Below are positions 1-11,500 of a stretch of 64,000 nucleotides of DNA, piece after piece (the stretch's first letter is position 1; each line of letters begins with the position of its first letter). The stretch covers positions 1,612,001-1,676,000 of the forward strand of contig NZ_JBHSYQ010000003.1 in the NCBI RefSeq assembly GCF_042662225.1, written 5' to 3'. Under the pieces are notes generated by a model. It searched no databases. It worked only from the letters and a program-made list of their open reading frames with translations, and had not been told where the DNA came from. The stretch comes from Nibribacter roseus. GTDB taxonomy: Bacteria; Bacteroidota; Bacteroidia; Cytophagales; Hymenobacteraceae. The position numbers were made by a program, and so were the translations under genes.

Positions 1-1
1 T

Positions 2-1354
2 TTAAAAGCTACCACAGCACAGCGGCAATATTCACCACGTACCGAGGTAAATGTAGAGGTACAGGCGCAGGATTTCAAAGGAGCTCCAGCACTGGCAAAT
101 TTATCCATGGCGGTGTATCGGTTAGATTCTCTTCAGACCCCGGAGGCCGAGGATATACTTAGCTACCTTTTCCTAAGCTCAGACTTAAAAGGGCAGGTGG
201 AGAATCCGCAGTATTACGTGTCTTCTCCTAGTCTTGATGTAGAAACGGCCACAGATAATCTAATGCTCACCCACGGCTGGCGGCGCTTTACCTGGCAAGA
301 TGTGCTGCAACCATCTTTCGCCCAAGTAGCCCATCTGCCCGAAATTGGAGGTCATTTAGTATTGGCGAAAGTAATGAACCGCCAGACAGGACAGCCTGCG
401 CAAAATGTGCTTACATATTTATCGGCTCCATCTTTAAAAGTAGCGCTGTACGGGTCGCGGTCTGATGCCAACGGTAGAGTGCTCTACGACGTGAAAGACT
501 TTTACGGCACCCGTGATTTAGTACTGCAAACTGATACCCGCCAAGACAGCACGTACCAGTTTGAAATCATTGACCCGTTCTCTACAGAACCTCCGGTGCT
601 AAGGCCACAACCTTTACAGTTTCAGCCTTCGTTGCTTCATAAACTGGGGTCAAACAACATTCATTTACAGGTGCAGAGCTATCATACTCCTCCTTCGGCG
701 TATAGCTTTACCGGTCCTGTTTTAGATAGTGTCGCTTTCTATGGTCAACCAGACAGGCAGTTTTTGTTAGATGAATTTACCCGCTTCCCGCTAGTAGAAG
801 ATGTGCTGCGGGAGTACGTGCCAAATGTACAGGTTCGTAAGCGGGGTAAAAGATTTCAGTTTGCGGTGGTAGACCAGTTCCGGAAAGAATCTTATCGTGA
901 AGAGCCGCTGGTGCTGCTAGATGGGGTGCCTATTTTCAACACAGACTCCATCATGACCTATGACCCTAAAAACATTCGGAAGCTTGATGTGGTAGCGAGA
1001 AAATACTACTTGGGGCCAATGGCCTTTCATGGCATTGTCTCGTTCAGCACCTATGCCGGTAACCTAAAAGGATTTCCGGTAGATCCTAGAGCTTTACTAG
1101 TAGAATACCAAGGCCTGCAGATGCACCGTGAATTCTACAGCCCTGTCTACGAAACCCAAGAGCAGCAAAATAGCCGAATACCTGATTTGCGAACGCTCTT
1201 GCACTGGGAGCCTTATGTGCAGACAGGAGACGATGGCAAGAAGCAGGTACGCTTTTTCTCTTCAGACCAGAAGGGGCGTTATCAGGTAGTACTGCAAGGC
1301 ATCACTAATGACGGAAAAGCAGGAAGTGCCACGTATCAGTTCTCGGTTCAGTAG
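2..1354 (+). CDS. MG2/TonB-plug-like outer-membrane-associated protein, C-terminal part
   Basis: The reading frame is open from the left edge of the window, so only the C-terminal ~450 residues are seen and the real start lies outside. The segment LVLLDGVPIF, followed by an IRKLDVVARKYY stretch, resembles the plug domain of TonB-dependent receptors. This arrangement is common in large Bacteroidota proteins that combine alpha-2-macroglobulin MG2 domains with a plug-like domain. No beta-barrel follows, so it is probably not a receptor itself. The last ~60 residues (tyr-phe rich, ending YQFSVQ) look like a beta-sandwich. A strong terminator follows within 20 bases. Exact function unknown; an envelope location is inferred from the family. 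Confidence 0.7.
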   Translation, partial: LKATTAQRQYSPRTEVNVEVQAQDFKGAPALANLSMAVYRLDSLQTPEAEDILSYLFLSSDLKGQVENPQYYVSSPSLDVETATDNLMLTHGWRRFTWQDVLQPSFAQVAHLPEIGGHLVLAKVMNRQTGQPAQNVLTYLSAPSLKVALYGSRSDANGRVLYDVKDFYGTRDLVLQTDTRQDSTYQFEIIDPFSTEPPVLRPQPLQFQPSLLHKLGSNNIHLQVQSYHTPPSAYSFTGPVLDSVAFYGQPDRQFLLDEFTRFPLVEDVLREYVPNVQVRKRGKRFQFAVVDQFRKESYREEPLVLLDGVPIFNTDSIMTYDPKNIRKLDVVARKYYLGPMAFHGIVSFSTYAGNLKGFPVDPRALLVEYQGLQMHREFYSPVYETQEQQNSRIPDLRTLLHWEPYVQTGDDGKKQVRFFSSDQKGRYQVVLQGITNDGKAGSATYQFSVQ

Positions 1355-1371
1355 TTTTAAAATTTGTTCTG

Positions 1372-1413
1372 AACGGCAAAGCCAGCGGAGAGTACCCGCT
1401 GGCTTTGCCGTTT
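1372..1413 (+). terminator. Intrinsic terminator after the MG2/plug-like gene
   Basis: Perfect 17-bp inverted repeat (AACGGCAAAGCCAGCGG at 1372-1388 and its complement at 1396-1412) followed by a short T run. It sits 18 bases after the stop codon. Confidence 0.85.
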
Positions 1414-1445
1414 CTTGCCTGTTTTTGAAAAAGGAGACCGAAAAC
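1410..1445. repeat. 36-bp palindromic repeat, copy 1
   Basis: Member of the dispersed family with left arm GTTTTAGGCCTGTTTTY, centre TG and right arm RAAAACAGGCCTAAAAC. This copy is imperfect (GTTTCTTGCCTG ... GAGACCGAAAAC) and begins on the right arm of the preceding terminator. Confidence 0.7.
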
Positions 1446-1635
1446 AGTCTCAATAAGATCAGCCTCATCTGCCTATGCTACCCAGAAAGGCAATGAGGGA
1501 TGTTCACATCTGCGGGTCATGGTGTTTCTAATCCTAAACAGGTTTATTGTGAATACACTAACAAGGGCAGCAGTTATTGTAATTTCACCAAGACTATATA
1601 GCTTACAGTAAAAGAAGAATAAGGATAATAGTCAC

Positions 1636-2190
1636 ATGGCCATGAAGAAAATAGGATCGTTATTATTTTTTCTTTCTCTTTTTGTTTGCTCAGTGCAGGC
1701 TCAAGATTTGCTTGTTTATGAGAGCGAATCGAAATTGGTGTGGGCAGACTTCAAAGGGGAGCCTCCAAAATTTGATTCAGCAGGAGCAAGAATCTCTACA
1801 ACCATTCAAATGAAAGCTGGCAAAGTAAATATTTGGACAGGGAGTACAACCTATTCAGCCTGGGGAATTATGTTTCCAAGGCATTCATGGGTGAAGAAAG
1901 AATATAAAGATGATTACACGCTGAACCATGAACAACTACATTTCGATATTTCAGAACTAGTGGCCAAACGCTTAAAAATCTTTATAAATCAGCAAAAAGT
2001 CAATTCTGGTAAAAAGGTGGCCACCGAAATTTTTAACAGATATTAAAAAATGTTATTTGACCTTCAAGATCAGTATGATTTAGAAACCTCGGGAGCAAAT
2101 AAGAAAGATAAGCAGGCGGAATGGGATAAAAAGATTCGAGATGAATTAAAGGAGTTGGAGGAGTACGCACTAAGAGGGAAGAAGCGCTAA
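1636..2190 (+). pseudogene. DUF922-family secreted protein interrupted by an in-frame stop
   Basis: The first 136 codons (1636-2043) encode a signal peptide (MAMKKIGSLLFFLSLFV, cut near AQ) and a DUF922-like body with the hallmark HEQLHFDI near residue 98. That motif suggests a metal-binding, protease-like fold. A TAA at 2044-2046 ends the frame, but the same frame continues AAA ATG at 2047-2052 and runs to a TAA at 2188-2190. The continuation contains QYDLETSG and AEWDKKIRDEL, which match the usual C-terminal end of the family. The gene therefore looks split by one nonsense codon. Alternatives are re-initiation at the ATG at 2050, readthrough, or a sequencing error. The function of the family is unknown. 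Confidence 0.7.
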
Positions 2191-2238
2191 ATATCTGTTT
2201 CTGATATTTAAGTCAATCTGAAGTAAGAATAAAAGCTT

Positions 2239-2275
2239 GTTTTTAGCCTCATTTTTTCAAAAACAGCTCCAAAAC
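2239..2275. repeat. 36-bp palindromic repeat, copy 2
   Basis: 37-bp copy between the DUF922 remnant and a bidirectional terminator. Its asymmetric centre reads TTTTTTCAAAAA, so it is in the minority (reverse) orientation. Confidence 0.75.
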
Positions 2276-2280
2276 ACCCA

Positions 2281-2322
2281 TAAACAAAATAGCCCGACCA
2301 TTTGGTCGGGCTATTTTGTTTA
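2281..2322. terminator. Bidirectional terminator between DUF922 and typA
   Basis: Perfect 20-bp arms (2281-2300 and 2303-2322) with a 2-base loop. The stem core is AGCCCGACCA and A/T tracts lie on both outer sides, which suits the two convergent genes. Confidence 0.9.
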
Positions 2323-2338
2323 TGGAAATTACTAAGAA

Positions 2339-4144
2339 TTAACCTTGAGAGTTTCCGTAGCGCTTGCGCTCGTTCTCATCTAAATAAATCTTACGCATTC
2401 TAATGCTCTTTGGCGTTACTTCCAGTAATTCATCCTTCTGGATGTATTCCATGGCTTCTTCCAGCGAGAATTGTTTTTTAGGTACAATCTTCACGTTGTT
2501 GTCAGAGCCTGAAGCACGCATGTTGGTCAGCTGCTTTCCTTTCTGAATGTTTACGGTCAGGTCGTTCTGGCGAGAGTGCTCTCCAATTACCTGGCCCATG
2601 TACACATCCTCACCTGGATCAACAAAGAATACACCGCGGTCCTGCAATTTATCAATAGAATAAGCAGTACCAGGACCCGTCTCCATAGAGATCAATGAAC
2701 CGTTGATACGACCTGGGATAGCACCTTTGAACGGCTCATAGCTTACAAAGCGGTGGTTCATGATAGCTTCACCGGCAGTAGCTGTCAACACGTTGTTACG
2801 AAGGCCAATCAAACCACGCGCTGGAATGTTAAATTCCAAATGCTGCAAGTCACCTTTCGGCTCCATAATAGTCAGGTCACCTTTACGCTGTGTTACCAGT
2901 TCAATCACCTTACCGGCAGATTCTTCCGGAACGTCCACTACCAGGTGCTCAACCGGCTCGTATTTCTGTCCGTCAATTTCTTTGAAGATTACCTGCGGCT
3001 GGCCTACCTGTAATTCGTAGCCCTCGCGGCGCATGGTTTCAATTAAAACTGACAAGTGAAGGATACCACGTCCGTACACCAAGAAGGTGTCTTCTTTGTC
3101 GGTTTCATCCACTCTTAGAGCTAGGTTTTTCTCCATCTCTTTGAACAAGCGGTCACGCAGGTGACGAGATGTTACAAATTTGCCCTCTTTCCCGAAGAAA
3201 GGAGAGTTATTGATGGTGAACAACATGTTCATGGTAGGCTCATCAATGGCGATGCGCTCCAATGGCTCTGGGTTTTCAAAATCGGCAAGCGTATCGCCAA
3301 TCTCGAAACCTTCAATACCGGTTACGGCGCAGATCTCGCCAGCAGAAACAGACTCTACCTTTACGCGGCCCAAGCCTTCAAAAACCTGAAGTTCTTTGAT
3401 TCTTACTTTCTTGATAGAGCCATCACGCTTGCAAAGGCTCATTTGGGCACCTTCTTTCAATGTTCCGCGTTTTACACGGCCAATGGCGATACGGCCCACA
3501 AAAGAAGAGTAATCTAATGAAGTAATTTGCATCTGCGGTGTTCCTTCTTCTGAAGGAGCCGGAGGAATTACGTCAATGATGGCGTCTAACAACGGAATGA
3601 TGTTGTCAGTTGGTTTCTGCCAGTCAGTGCTCATCCAGCCATGCTTGCTGGAACCATAGATGGTCACGAAGTCTAACTGTTCTTCGGTAGCATCAAGGTT
3701 GAACATCAGGTCGAACACCATTTCGTGTACTTCGTCCGGACGGCAGTTTTCTTTGTCTACTTTGTTTACTACCACAATTGGCTTAAGGCCTAAAGAGATA
3801 GCTTTTCCTAGCACGAAGCGGGTCTGTGGCATAGGGCCTTCAAAGGCATCTACCAGCAAAAGAACGCCGTCGGCCATTTTCAAAACGCGCTCAACTTCAC
3901 CTCCGAAGTCAGCGTGACCAGGGGTGTCAATGATGTTGATTTTAACGTCTTTGTAACGCACCGATACGTTTTTAGAAACGATGGTGATGCCGCGTTCTCT
4001 TTCCAGGTCATTGTTATCCAGGATAAGGTCGTCGAACTGTTGGTGCGCGTCAAATATCTTTGAGGCGTGGATGATTTTGTCTACCAGCGTGGTTTTACCG
4101 TGGTCCACGTGGGCAATAATCGCGATGTTGCGGATACTTTGCAT
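2339..4144 (-). CDS. typA: Translational GTPase TypA/BipA
   Basis: 601 residues, the normal length of this ribosome-associated GTPase, which acts in 50S assembly and stress or cold adaptation. G-domain motifs are intact: AHVDHGKT (residues 11-18), DTPGHADFGGE (G3) and NKVDKE (G4). Elongation-factor domains II, III and V and the TypA-specific C-terminus follow. The ATG at 4144 is preceded by a Bacteroidota-type -7 box (TACCTTTG, read on the minus strand at 4173-4166), giving a leader of roughly 15 bases. The gene converges on the DUF922 remnant and shares its terminator. Identification is secure. Confidence 0.97.
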   Translation of the reverse strand: MQSIRNIAIIAHVDHGKTTLVDKIIHASKIFDAHQQFDDLILDNNDLERERGITIVSKNVSVRYKDVKINIIDTPGHADFGGEVERVLKMADGVLLLVDAFEGPMPQTRFVLGKAISLGLKPIVVVNKVDKENCRPDEVHEMVFDLMFNLDATEEQLDFVTIYGSSKHGWMSTDWQKPTDNIIPLLDAIIDVIPPAPSEEGTPQMQITSLDYSSFVGRIAIGRVKRGTLKEGAQMSLCKRDGSIKKVRIKELQVFEGLGRVKVESVSAGEICAVTGIEGFEIGDTLADFENPEPLERIAIDEPTMNMLFTINNSPFFGKEGKFVTSRHLRDRLFKEMEKNLALRVDETDKEDTFLVYGRGILHLSVLIETMRREGYELQVGQPQVIFKEIDGQKYEPVEHLVVDVPEESAGKVIELVTQRKGDLTIMEPKGDLQHLEFNIPARGLIGLRNNVLTATAGEAIMNHRFVSYEPFKGAIPGRINGSLISMETGPGTAYSIDKLQDRGVFFVDPGEDVYMGQVIGEHSRQNDLTVNIQKGKQLTNMRASGSDNNVKIVPKKQFSLEEAMEYIQKDELLEVTPKSIRMRKIYLDENERKRYGNSQG

Positions 4145-4165
4145 TCAGAGGTTGTTTTCAGCCCG

Positions 4166-4173
4166 CAAAGGTA
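4166..4173 (-). promoter_or_regulatory. Putative -7 box of the typA promoter
   Basis: CAAAGGTA on the plus strand reads TACCTTTG towards typA, an exact match to TAnnTTTG. I see no clear TTG -33 element. Confidence 0.5.
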
Positions 4174-4381
4174 GGGTTTTTCTTATGCTTTTCTATGTTA
4201 AATAATAAAAAAGCCTTGAACCCAATAACTTACGGTCATTTTATTGTGAAGGGCTAACAGAAAGCCCCTTAGCTAAGTTCCTAAACCGCATTTTCACAAC
4301 GCTGATGTAGGTGGAAAACGAAGTGACAGACGCGGCTTTTGGTAGGAGAGCAGCTAATATAGATGGCGTTTAAGCAAAAAA

Positions 4382-4433
4382 CTCTAGCCGTTTTAGAGCC
4401 GCTTTTTGAAAAACGGCTCTAAAACGGCTAGAG
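4382..4433. terminator. Long palindrome downstream of the PorP/SprF gene
   Basis: Perfect 20-bp arms (4382-4401 and 4414-4433) plus five T/A pairs around the centre, lying 30 bp past the 3' end of the minus-strand PorP/SprF gene. The dispersed 36-bp repeat is its inner part. It probably works as a terminator. Confidence 0.6.
4390..4425. repeat. 36-bp palindromic repeat, copy 3
   Basis: Nearly perfect palindrome whose inner stem has changed to GAGCCG/CGGCTC. Both arms changed together, i.e. compensated. Confidence 0.8.
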
Positions 4434-4463
4434 AGTTATAACTCAAGAAGGTGAAAATGTAAA

Positions 4464-5474
4464 CTACATCTGATCAGGAGAGGAAGCCGTGTTCTGCCCA
4501 AGCCACTTATAGCCTTTCGTTTTCTTAATTCTGAAGCCCAGCATCAACTCATGTGAGCCAGCGCTATGGTGTCTTAGTGGTGATACTGTAATGTCATAAG
4601 AGTAAGAAAATTGGTACTGTTCCTTAAACTGCAAGCCAACTAGTCCTACCAACGCGTCTTGGGTGCGGTAAGAAACAGCTGTCCACACGTGGTCATCATA
4701 GGCAGTACGGCGTCGTTTGGTAAAGTAGTAGGTGCCCTTCATGTTCAGGTCTGCCTGCAACGGGGCTGGCCCCGCATACTTGAGCAAGACGGAGGGAGTG
4801 AGGGTAATGTTTCTTCTCACATCAAAGTTGTAGCCACCCGACATAAACAAATGTTTAGAAAGATAACTTGCGGCATCAGCGTTTTCGGCACTAACATATT
4901 TGTTGTCCAGGAGCTGAAAAAGGGAAATACCCACATAAAACCTGTTGCTGTGTAAATAGGTGCCCACGCTTAAGTCAGGCACGAAGGCATTTAATACTCC
5001 ATTTCTGGTGACAGGATCAATACCATTAGAATTATCTGCCATTACTACTTTGTTGGGATCAAACCGGAACTGCTGAAACCCCGCAAAAACACCCGATGAA
5101 AAATAGATTTCCCGGTTCAGGGGAATGTGGTAGGCATAAGACAAGAGAGCAGCGGTGCGGGTGGTGGGGCCGGTGTTGTCAGTATACGCGTAGCCGCCCG
5201 CGCCGTGGTATGCCTGAACGCCTCTCCTGCCTTTCTTGCGTTGGTTTTGGAACAGGGCTGTTTCTGCGCTTAGGTAAAAAGTTTTAGGGGCTCCTTCAAA
5301 TCCTACCCATTGGTTTCGGAACCCAGCCTTTAGGTTCAGGTCTTTCTCAAAGCCTGCCACCGCCGGATTAACAAGATAATAATTGGTCATGTACTGGCTG
5401 TACAAGGGCTGCTGTTGGGCTGTTGCCATAAGGCTACACAGCAGAAGTAAAATGATTGATATATACTTTTTCAT
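4464..5474 (-). CDS. PorP/SprF family type IX secretion membrane protein
   Basis: 336 residues with a signal peptide (MKKYISIILLLLCSLMATAQ). The family hallmark follows directly: QQPLYSQYMTNYYLVNPAVA, then GFRNQWVGFEGAP, then alternating beta strands of an outer-membrane barrel. The family includes PorP of the T9SS and SprF. In Flavobacterium, SprF lies beside sprB and is needed to deliver SprB to the surface. Here the gene starts 30 bases after the giant SprB-repeat gene on the same strand, so the two probably form an operon and this protein is probably its dedicated secretion partner. The assignment to SprF rather than PorP rests on that context. Confidence 0.92.
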   Translation of the reverse strand: MKKYISIILLLLCSLMATAQQQPLYSQYMTNYYLVNPAVAGFEKDLNLKAGFRNQWVGFEGAPKTFYLSAETALFQNQRKKGRRGVQAYHGAGGYAYTDNTGPTTRTAALLSYAYHIPLNREIYFSSGVFAGFQQFRFDPNKVVMADNSNGIDPVTRNGVLNAFVPDLSVGTYLHSNRFYVGISLFQLLDNKYVSAENADAASYLSKHLFMSGGYNFDVRRNITLTPSVLLKYAGPAPLQADLNMKGTYYFTKRRRTAYDDHVWTAVSYRTQDALVGLVGLQFKEQYQFSYSYDITVSPLRHHSAGSHELMLGFRIKKTKGYKWLGQNTASSPDQM

Positions 5475-5504
5475 AAGATGCGGTTAAGGTGTTTTGAGAA
5501 AAAA

Positions 5505-8500
5505 CTAGCGCATTATGGTTATTGACTTCTTAAGCAGGGGTTGGGCGTTCCCCAGATCAATGGTGCAGTAGTAGGTGCCATTTGGCAACGGCTGGCCATT
5601 GTAAGTTCCGTCCCATGGTTTCCTATATCCCTTCGATTCAAACACTGGGCTTCCCCAGCGGTTGTACACTGTGATTTTGCAGTTAGGGTATAGGGTGGAG
5701 ATATTCTTGATTTCCCACAGGTCATTCAAACCATCACCGTTTGGAGAGAAACCGGTAGGGATTTCAAAGTCTTGGCTGGCTTCAATAGTGAAGTTGACCT
5801 CAGTAGTACAACCGTTTTTGTCTTTCACCACTAGCAGGTGGGTACCTTCACTCAGGTTGTGAAAGACAGAGTCAGTGGTAAATCTTCCCTTGTCTAGCTG
5901 GTAGGTGTAAGGAGCGGTACCGCCGCCAACAAAAGTAACCGCAGCGCTGCCTGTTGAGCTGGCGGCAACGGTATTAGATAAGGCGGTTACTTTTACTTGA
6001 ATAGGCTTAGGCTCTTTGATCTCTACTGTGCCAAGGTTAACTGTACACTCTGGAGAGAATCTGACAAGAACCTGATAACTGCCGCCTGCCAAGTTTGTAA
6101 ACACAGAATCTTTCAGGAAAGTACGGCCGTTGTCAATGCTGAATTCTGCTTTGCCTTCTCCGCCTTTGGTAGTTACTGAAATGGAACCATTGGCCTGACC
6201 TGAGCAGAGTGCATCCTGCACTAAAGCTATTTTGCTTTCTACTTTCTTGATCAGAACCGAGGTGGAGTAGGTGCAGTTATTGGCGTCTTTCACCGTTAGT
6301 TGGTAGGTGCCAGGTGCCAACCCAGTAAGGGTAGCTGAAGCAGAGAAACGAGTGCCGTCTGTGGAGTACGTGTAAGGAGCAGTGCCGCCAGTTACTTCTT
6401 TCACAACTACCTGGCCGGTGGTCTGGCTGCAGCCTGCTGCCTGGGTAGTGAAGATTACTCCCGTGATGGCGGAGCTGTTGCCAAGGTTAATTTCCTTTGT
6501 CTTCACACAACCCGCGGCATCTTTTACAGTTACCACATGCTTGCCTGAGGCCAACCTAGTGAACTCTGGGTTAGTCTGGAAGTTACTGCCATCAATACTG
6601 AAGGTGTAAGGACTTCGGCCGCCGCTTATCTGACTAACTATGATAGTGCCATTGTTAGTCCCGCAAGTGGCGTCTGTGTTGGTCAAGGTGAAGCTTTCCG
6701 CTCCCCCGCTGCCTTTCACTTCATGGCTTTGGGTGAAGGTACAACCTGCTGCATCTTTGATGGTGATGGTATAGTTGCCAGTACCTAAGTTGCTAAATAC
6801 CGCAGCAGATTGGAAGCTAATTCCGTTGATGCTGTAGGCAAGTGGAAGTGTACCACCCGTTACAGATTCTACGTTGATAGATCCGTTGTTCTGGGCGCAG
6901 TTAGCTGAAACAGAAGAAAGTGTTGCCTTCGTTATTTTGTTTTCTGTTACAGTTACACTAGAGGTAAACACACAGCCATTCGCATCTTTCACGAACACCT
7001 GATAGGCCTGCGGCGAAAGAACTGTGAAGGTGCTGGAGGTTTGGTAGCTGACTCCATCAAGAGAATAAGCATAAGGCGCCTTGCCGCCGGTAGTGGAAGT
7101 TACTTTGAAAGATCCTTTCTCAGAGCAAGTAGCCGGTGTGGTTGAAGTGGTAATAGCGGTGACACCTGCCAAGTTGGAAACAGACACTTCCTTGGTGATG
7201 GTACATCCGCTGGCGTCTTTCACGGTAAGGGTATGAAGTCCCTCCGCTACCTCATTAAATGTGGTTTGGCTTTGGAAAGCTGCTCCGTTAAGTGAGTAAA
7301 TGAAGGGTGCTGTGCCACCACTTATTTCTCCAATACTGATGCTGCCATTGCGGTTGCCACAGGTGGAGGCAGTAGTGGTGTAAGCGAAATCAGTTGGTCC
7401 GCTAATACTTTCTACTTCAATGGATTTAGAGTAAGTGCAGCCGTTGGAATCCTTCACTACAATGGTATAGGAGCCGGCTGTCAGCGCCGTGAAGGTGCCG
7501 GTTTCTTGGAAATTAACGCCGTCTTTGCTGTAGGTATAAGGTGCTACGCCCGCGACCACATTGGTTACAGTAATTTGCCCGTTGGCCTGTCCGCAGGAGG
7601 AGGACAGTTGAGTTAGCGTAATATCTGTTGGCCCTTCAGTACCTGATATAGTGACTTCAGTTGAGTATGTGCAGCCATTGGCATCTTTCACGGTAATGGC
7701 GTATGCGCCTGCTGTAAGGCCACTATAGAAAGCACTTGATTGGAAGTTGACCCCGTCTTTGCTGTAGGTGTAAGGGGCTGTGCCGCCAATAACCGCTGTT
7801 ACCGTTACCGTTCCGTTGCTGTTGTTGCAGGTAGTACCAGTAACCGCCGCGGCCACGCTTTCTATGCCCTTCAAATCTTTTACCTGCACCTGGTCTGCAA
7901 ACTCACATCCTTTGGCATCTAGCACGGTCACTTTGTAAGTGCCTGCAGAAAGATTGTCAAAAGAGGCTGAAGAGGTGAATGTAGATCCGTCTATTGAATA
8001 TTTATAAGGGGCGGTGCCTCCATTGATGGTGGTTATACTAATGCTGCCGTTGCCATTGCCACAGGTAGAAGGTGCTACGGAGGTGGTGAAAGCAGACGGA
8101 GCCGTTTTAGCGACAGTAGCTACTTCCGTGGTTAAACACCCGTTTGCGTCTTGAACAGTTACACTGTAGGTGCCAGAAGCAAGACCTGTAAAGGAAGCGC
8201 TACTCTGGAAAGAAAGACCATCAAGAGAATAGGCATAAGGGGCAGAGCCTCCGCTTACCTCTTTCACTGTAATGGCACCATCTCTGTCAGAACAGCTGGC
8301 AGGAGTGGTGTCTACTGTTGCCGCAGTAGGTCCGGCCAAGTCTTGCAGAAGCATCTCTTTAGAGAAGGTGCATCCGTTGCCGTCTTTCACTGATAAAGTG
8401 TGTGTGCCAGCTTGTAAGGCGGGAAAGGAAGTAGAGTGTTGGAAGGGTCCTCCGTTAATGCTGTAGGTGTAAGGAGCAACGCCTCCGGTTACTAATTCTA

Positions 8501-11500
8501 CCGTTAAACTTCCGTTGTTCCCCCCGCAAGTAGAAGGTTGGGTGCTGACGGTAATACCAGTAGGTCCAGTGACATCAGTTACAGTTACGGTTTCTGCATA
8601 AGTGCAACCATTGGCATCGCGCACGGTCACCACATGTTTTCCGGCAGTTACCGCGGTAAAGGTGGTTTCGTCCTTGAACTCTTTACCGTCTAAAGAGAAG
8701 GTAAATGGTGCTGTTCCGCCCTTCACTGTAGTTACCATTACGGTGCCGTTGTTGCTTCCGCAGGTAGCAGTAGTGCTCGCCAGTTCTAAACCAGCAGGGC
8801 TCGCAATGTCATTTACTGAAGCCTGTTTGGAAAAGGTGCAGCCGTTGGCATCTTTAACCGTGATGGTGTAGGTGCCTGCAGTTAAGGCAGTAAATACAAT
8901 AGCATCCTGAAAGACAGAACCGTTAATGCTGTACGTGTACGGAGCAGTGCCTCCTGTTACAGTAGCTACCTGAAGCTGTCCATTAGCAGATCCGCACGTG
9001 CTTGCTTGTGCAGAGACAATAAAGTCAGTAGGGCCAGCCTTGTCTTCTATTACCACCACCTCAGTTGACATGCAGCCAGTGGAGTCTTTTACGGTAATAG
9101 AATACGTTGCCGCAGTGAGTGCCGTGAACGTAGCAGAAGTTTGAAAGTGAACGCCGTCTATGCTGAATGAATAAGGAGCAGTGCCGCCTCTTGTTTCAGC
9201 GATTGTTATTTTGCCGTTGCTGTTTCCGCAGGTGCTTGGTACTACCGTTGCGGTGAAAGCTGGTCCGGCAACATTGTTGACAGCAACTGCCTTTGAATAG
9301 GTGCAGCCATTCGCATCTTTCACTGTGATGATATGCGAGCCTGCGCTCAGATTCTGAAAAGTAGCAGAAGCTTGGAAGCGCTGTCCATCTTGGCTATAAG
9401 TATATGGTCCAGTTCCTCCAGTAACCGAAAGAATGGTGATTGTTCCGTCACTGTTTCCGCACCTTGTTTCGGTGGTGGAAACAGTAAATGCCGTTGGTGC
9501 ATTTTGCCCAACTCTTACCCCCGATGCAAACTGACAACCATTGGCATCTTTCACCGTGACGGTGTACAAGCCTGCTGCCAATCCTGAGAACGAACCGCTC
9601 TCCTGATAAGTGGAGCCATTGATAGAGTAGGTAAAAGGAGCAGTTCCGCCGGTTACATTGCTTACCGTAATACTGCCGTCGCTGTTGGTGCAGTTAGCAG
9701 GTTGGGCAGCAGTTGTCATTGTGGTTGGTCCGGCAATGTTTGAAACTTCTGCTTTCTGCGTGTAGGTGCAACCGTTGGCGTCTTTCACATAAACTTGGTA
9801 GGTATTGGCTGCAAGTGCCGTGAAAGTGACAGATGTCTGAAAGTTTACGCCATCTATGCTATAGGTGTATGGTGCTGTGCCGCCGTTCACTCCGTTTACA
9901 GTGATGCCGCCATTGGCACCGCCGCAGGTAGAAGGAGAGCTTGTAAGAGTTAAGGCAGCAGGTCCAGTCACATATTCCACTTCTGCTGTTTGGCTAAAGG
10001 TACAGCCATTGGCATCTTTCACGGTAAGGGTGTAGGTGTTGGCAGCCAAAGCTGAGAAAGAAGCAGATGATTGGAACTGGACACCATCTACACTATAGCT
10101 GAACGGAGCGGTTCCTCCCGTTACTTCTCTTACTTCAAGCTGTCCGTTGGTGCCGCAGATGGCAGGTTTAGACGCTATTCTAACTTCAGTTGGACCGGCA
10201 ATGTCTTCCAGTAACACCTGCTTCACAAAAGAACATCCGTTAGCGTCTTTCACGGTTACAGTAAAAGTGCCTGAACGTAACCCAGTAAATGTGGAAGAAT
10301 TTTGAAAGACAGTTCCGTTGAGGGAGTAGGTGAAAGGAACCGTGCCGCCGTCAACGTTGCGAATGGAAATACTGCCGTTGCTATTGCCACAGGTTGACGC
10401 CTGTACTGAAGAGGTGAAATCTTGTGGGCCAGGGGTGTTGGTAATCTGAATTTGGCCAGCAAAAGTACAGCCATTGGCATCTTTTACTGTGATAGTGTAA
10501 GTGCTCGCTACCAAGCCAGTAAGAGTGGCAGAAGATTGGAAGTTTTTACCATCAAGGCTATACGAATAAGGGCTCGTGCCACCAGTTATATTTAGAATGG
10601 TAATACTTCCATTGCTATTGCCGCAAGTAGAGGCTACCGTTGTAGCGTCAAAAGCAGTAGGAATGTTCTTAGAAACTTTAACAGAGGCGGTGACGAGGCA
10701 TCCGTTGGTGTCTTTAGCAGTTACTGTGTACGTGCCACTTGAAAGTGCTGTAAAGCGGTTGTATTCCTGAAAAGTAACTCCATCCAGAGAATAAACAAAA
10801 GGAGCAGTGCCTCCTGTTACAGTATCAACGATAATGCTGCCGTCATTGTCAGCACAGGTGGCCGGAGAAGAACTGGCTGTTACTGCTGCCGGACCATTGA
10901 TGTTGTTGATGACAAATGACTTGTTAAAGGTACATCCGTTCGCATCTTTCACAAACAAGGTATGGGTGCCTGCAGCTAAAGCGGTAAAAGTAGGAGAGGG
11001 TTGGAAGTTCACTCCGTCTCTGCTGTAGCTATAAGGGGCAGTTCCACCTGTTATTTTGGTTAGGGTAAGGGCACCGTTGCTGTTTCCGCAGATAGAAGCG
11101 CTTATTTCAGCGGTCAGGTCAGTAGGTCCGGCTACGTTGGTAACGGTAGCTTTTTTAGTGAAGACACAACCGTTTGCGTCTTTCACAGTGACAGTATGTT
11201 CTCCGGCCGTAATAGGGGCAAAGGCAGTACTGCTTTGGAAAGAGCCACCATTTAGTGCAAATGAATAAGGAGCTACTCCACCGGTTACTCCTCTTACGGT
11301 GATGGTGCCGTTGCTGGCGCCGCAGGTAGAAGCTGCCGTTGCCAACGCCAGATCAGTTGGCCCGTAAATATTTTCTAGTTGCACTTCTTTGTTGAAAGTA
11401 CAGCCGTTGGCGTCTTTGACGGTGATGGTGTGGTTGCCTGCGGGTAAAGATGTAAAGGCTGCAGAGTTTTGGAAAGCAGCGCCGTTTATGCTGTAAGTGT

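Noticed and set aside
4390..4425. The 36-bp repeats resemble CRISPR repeats (36 nt, start GTTTTAGAGC, end AAAAC)
   Set aside because: Copies are single, kilobases apart, with no regular spacers, no leader and no cas genes nearby. The likeness is to a palindrome, not an array.
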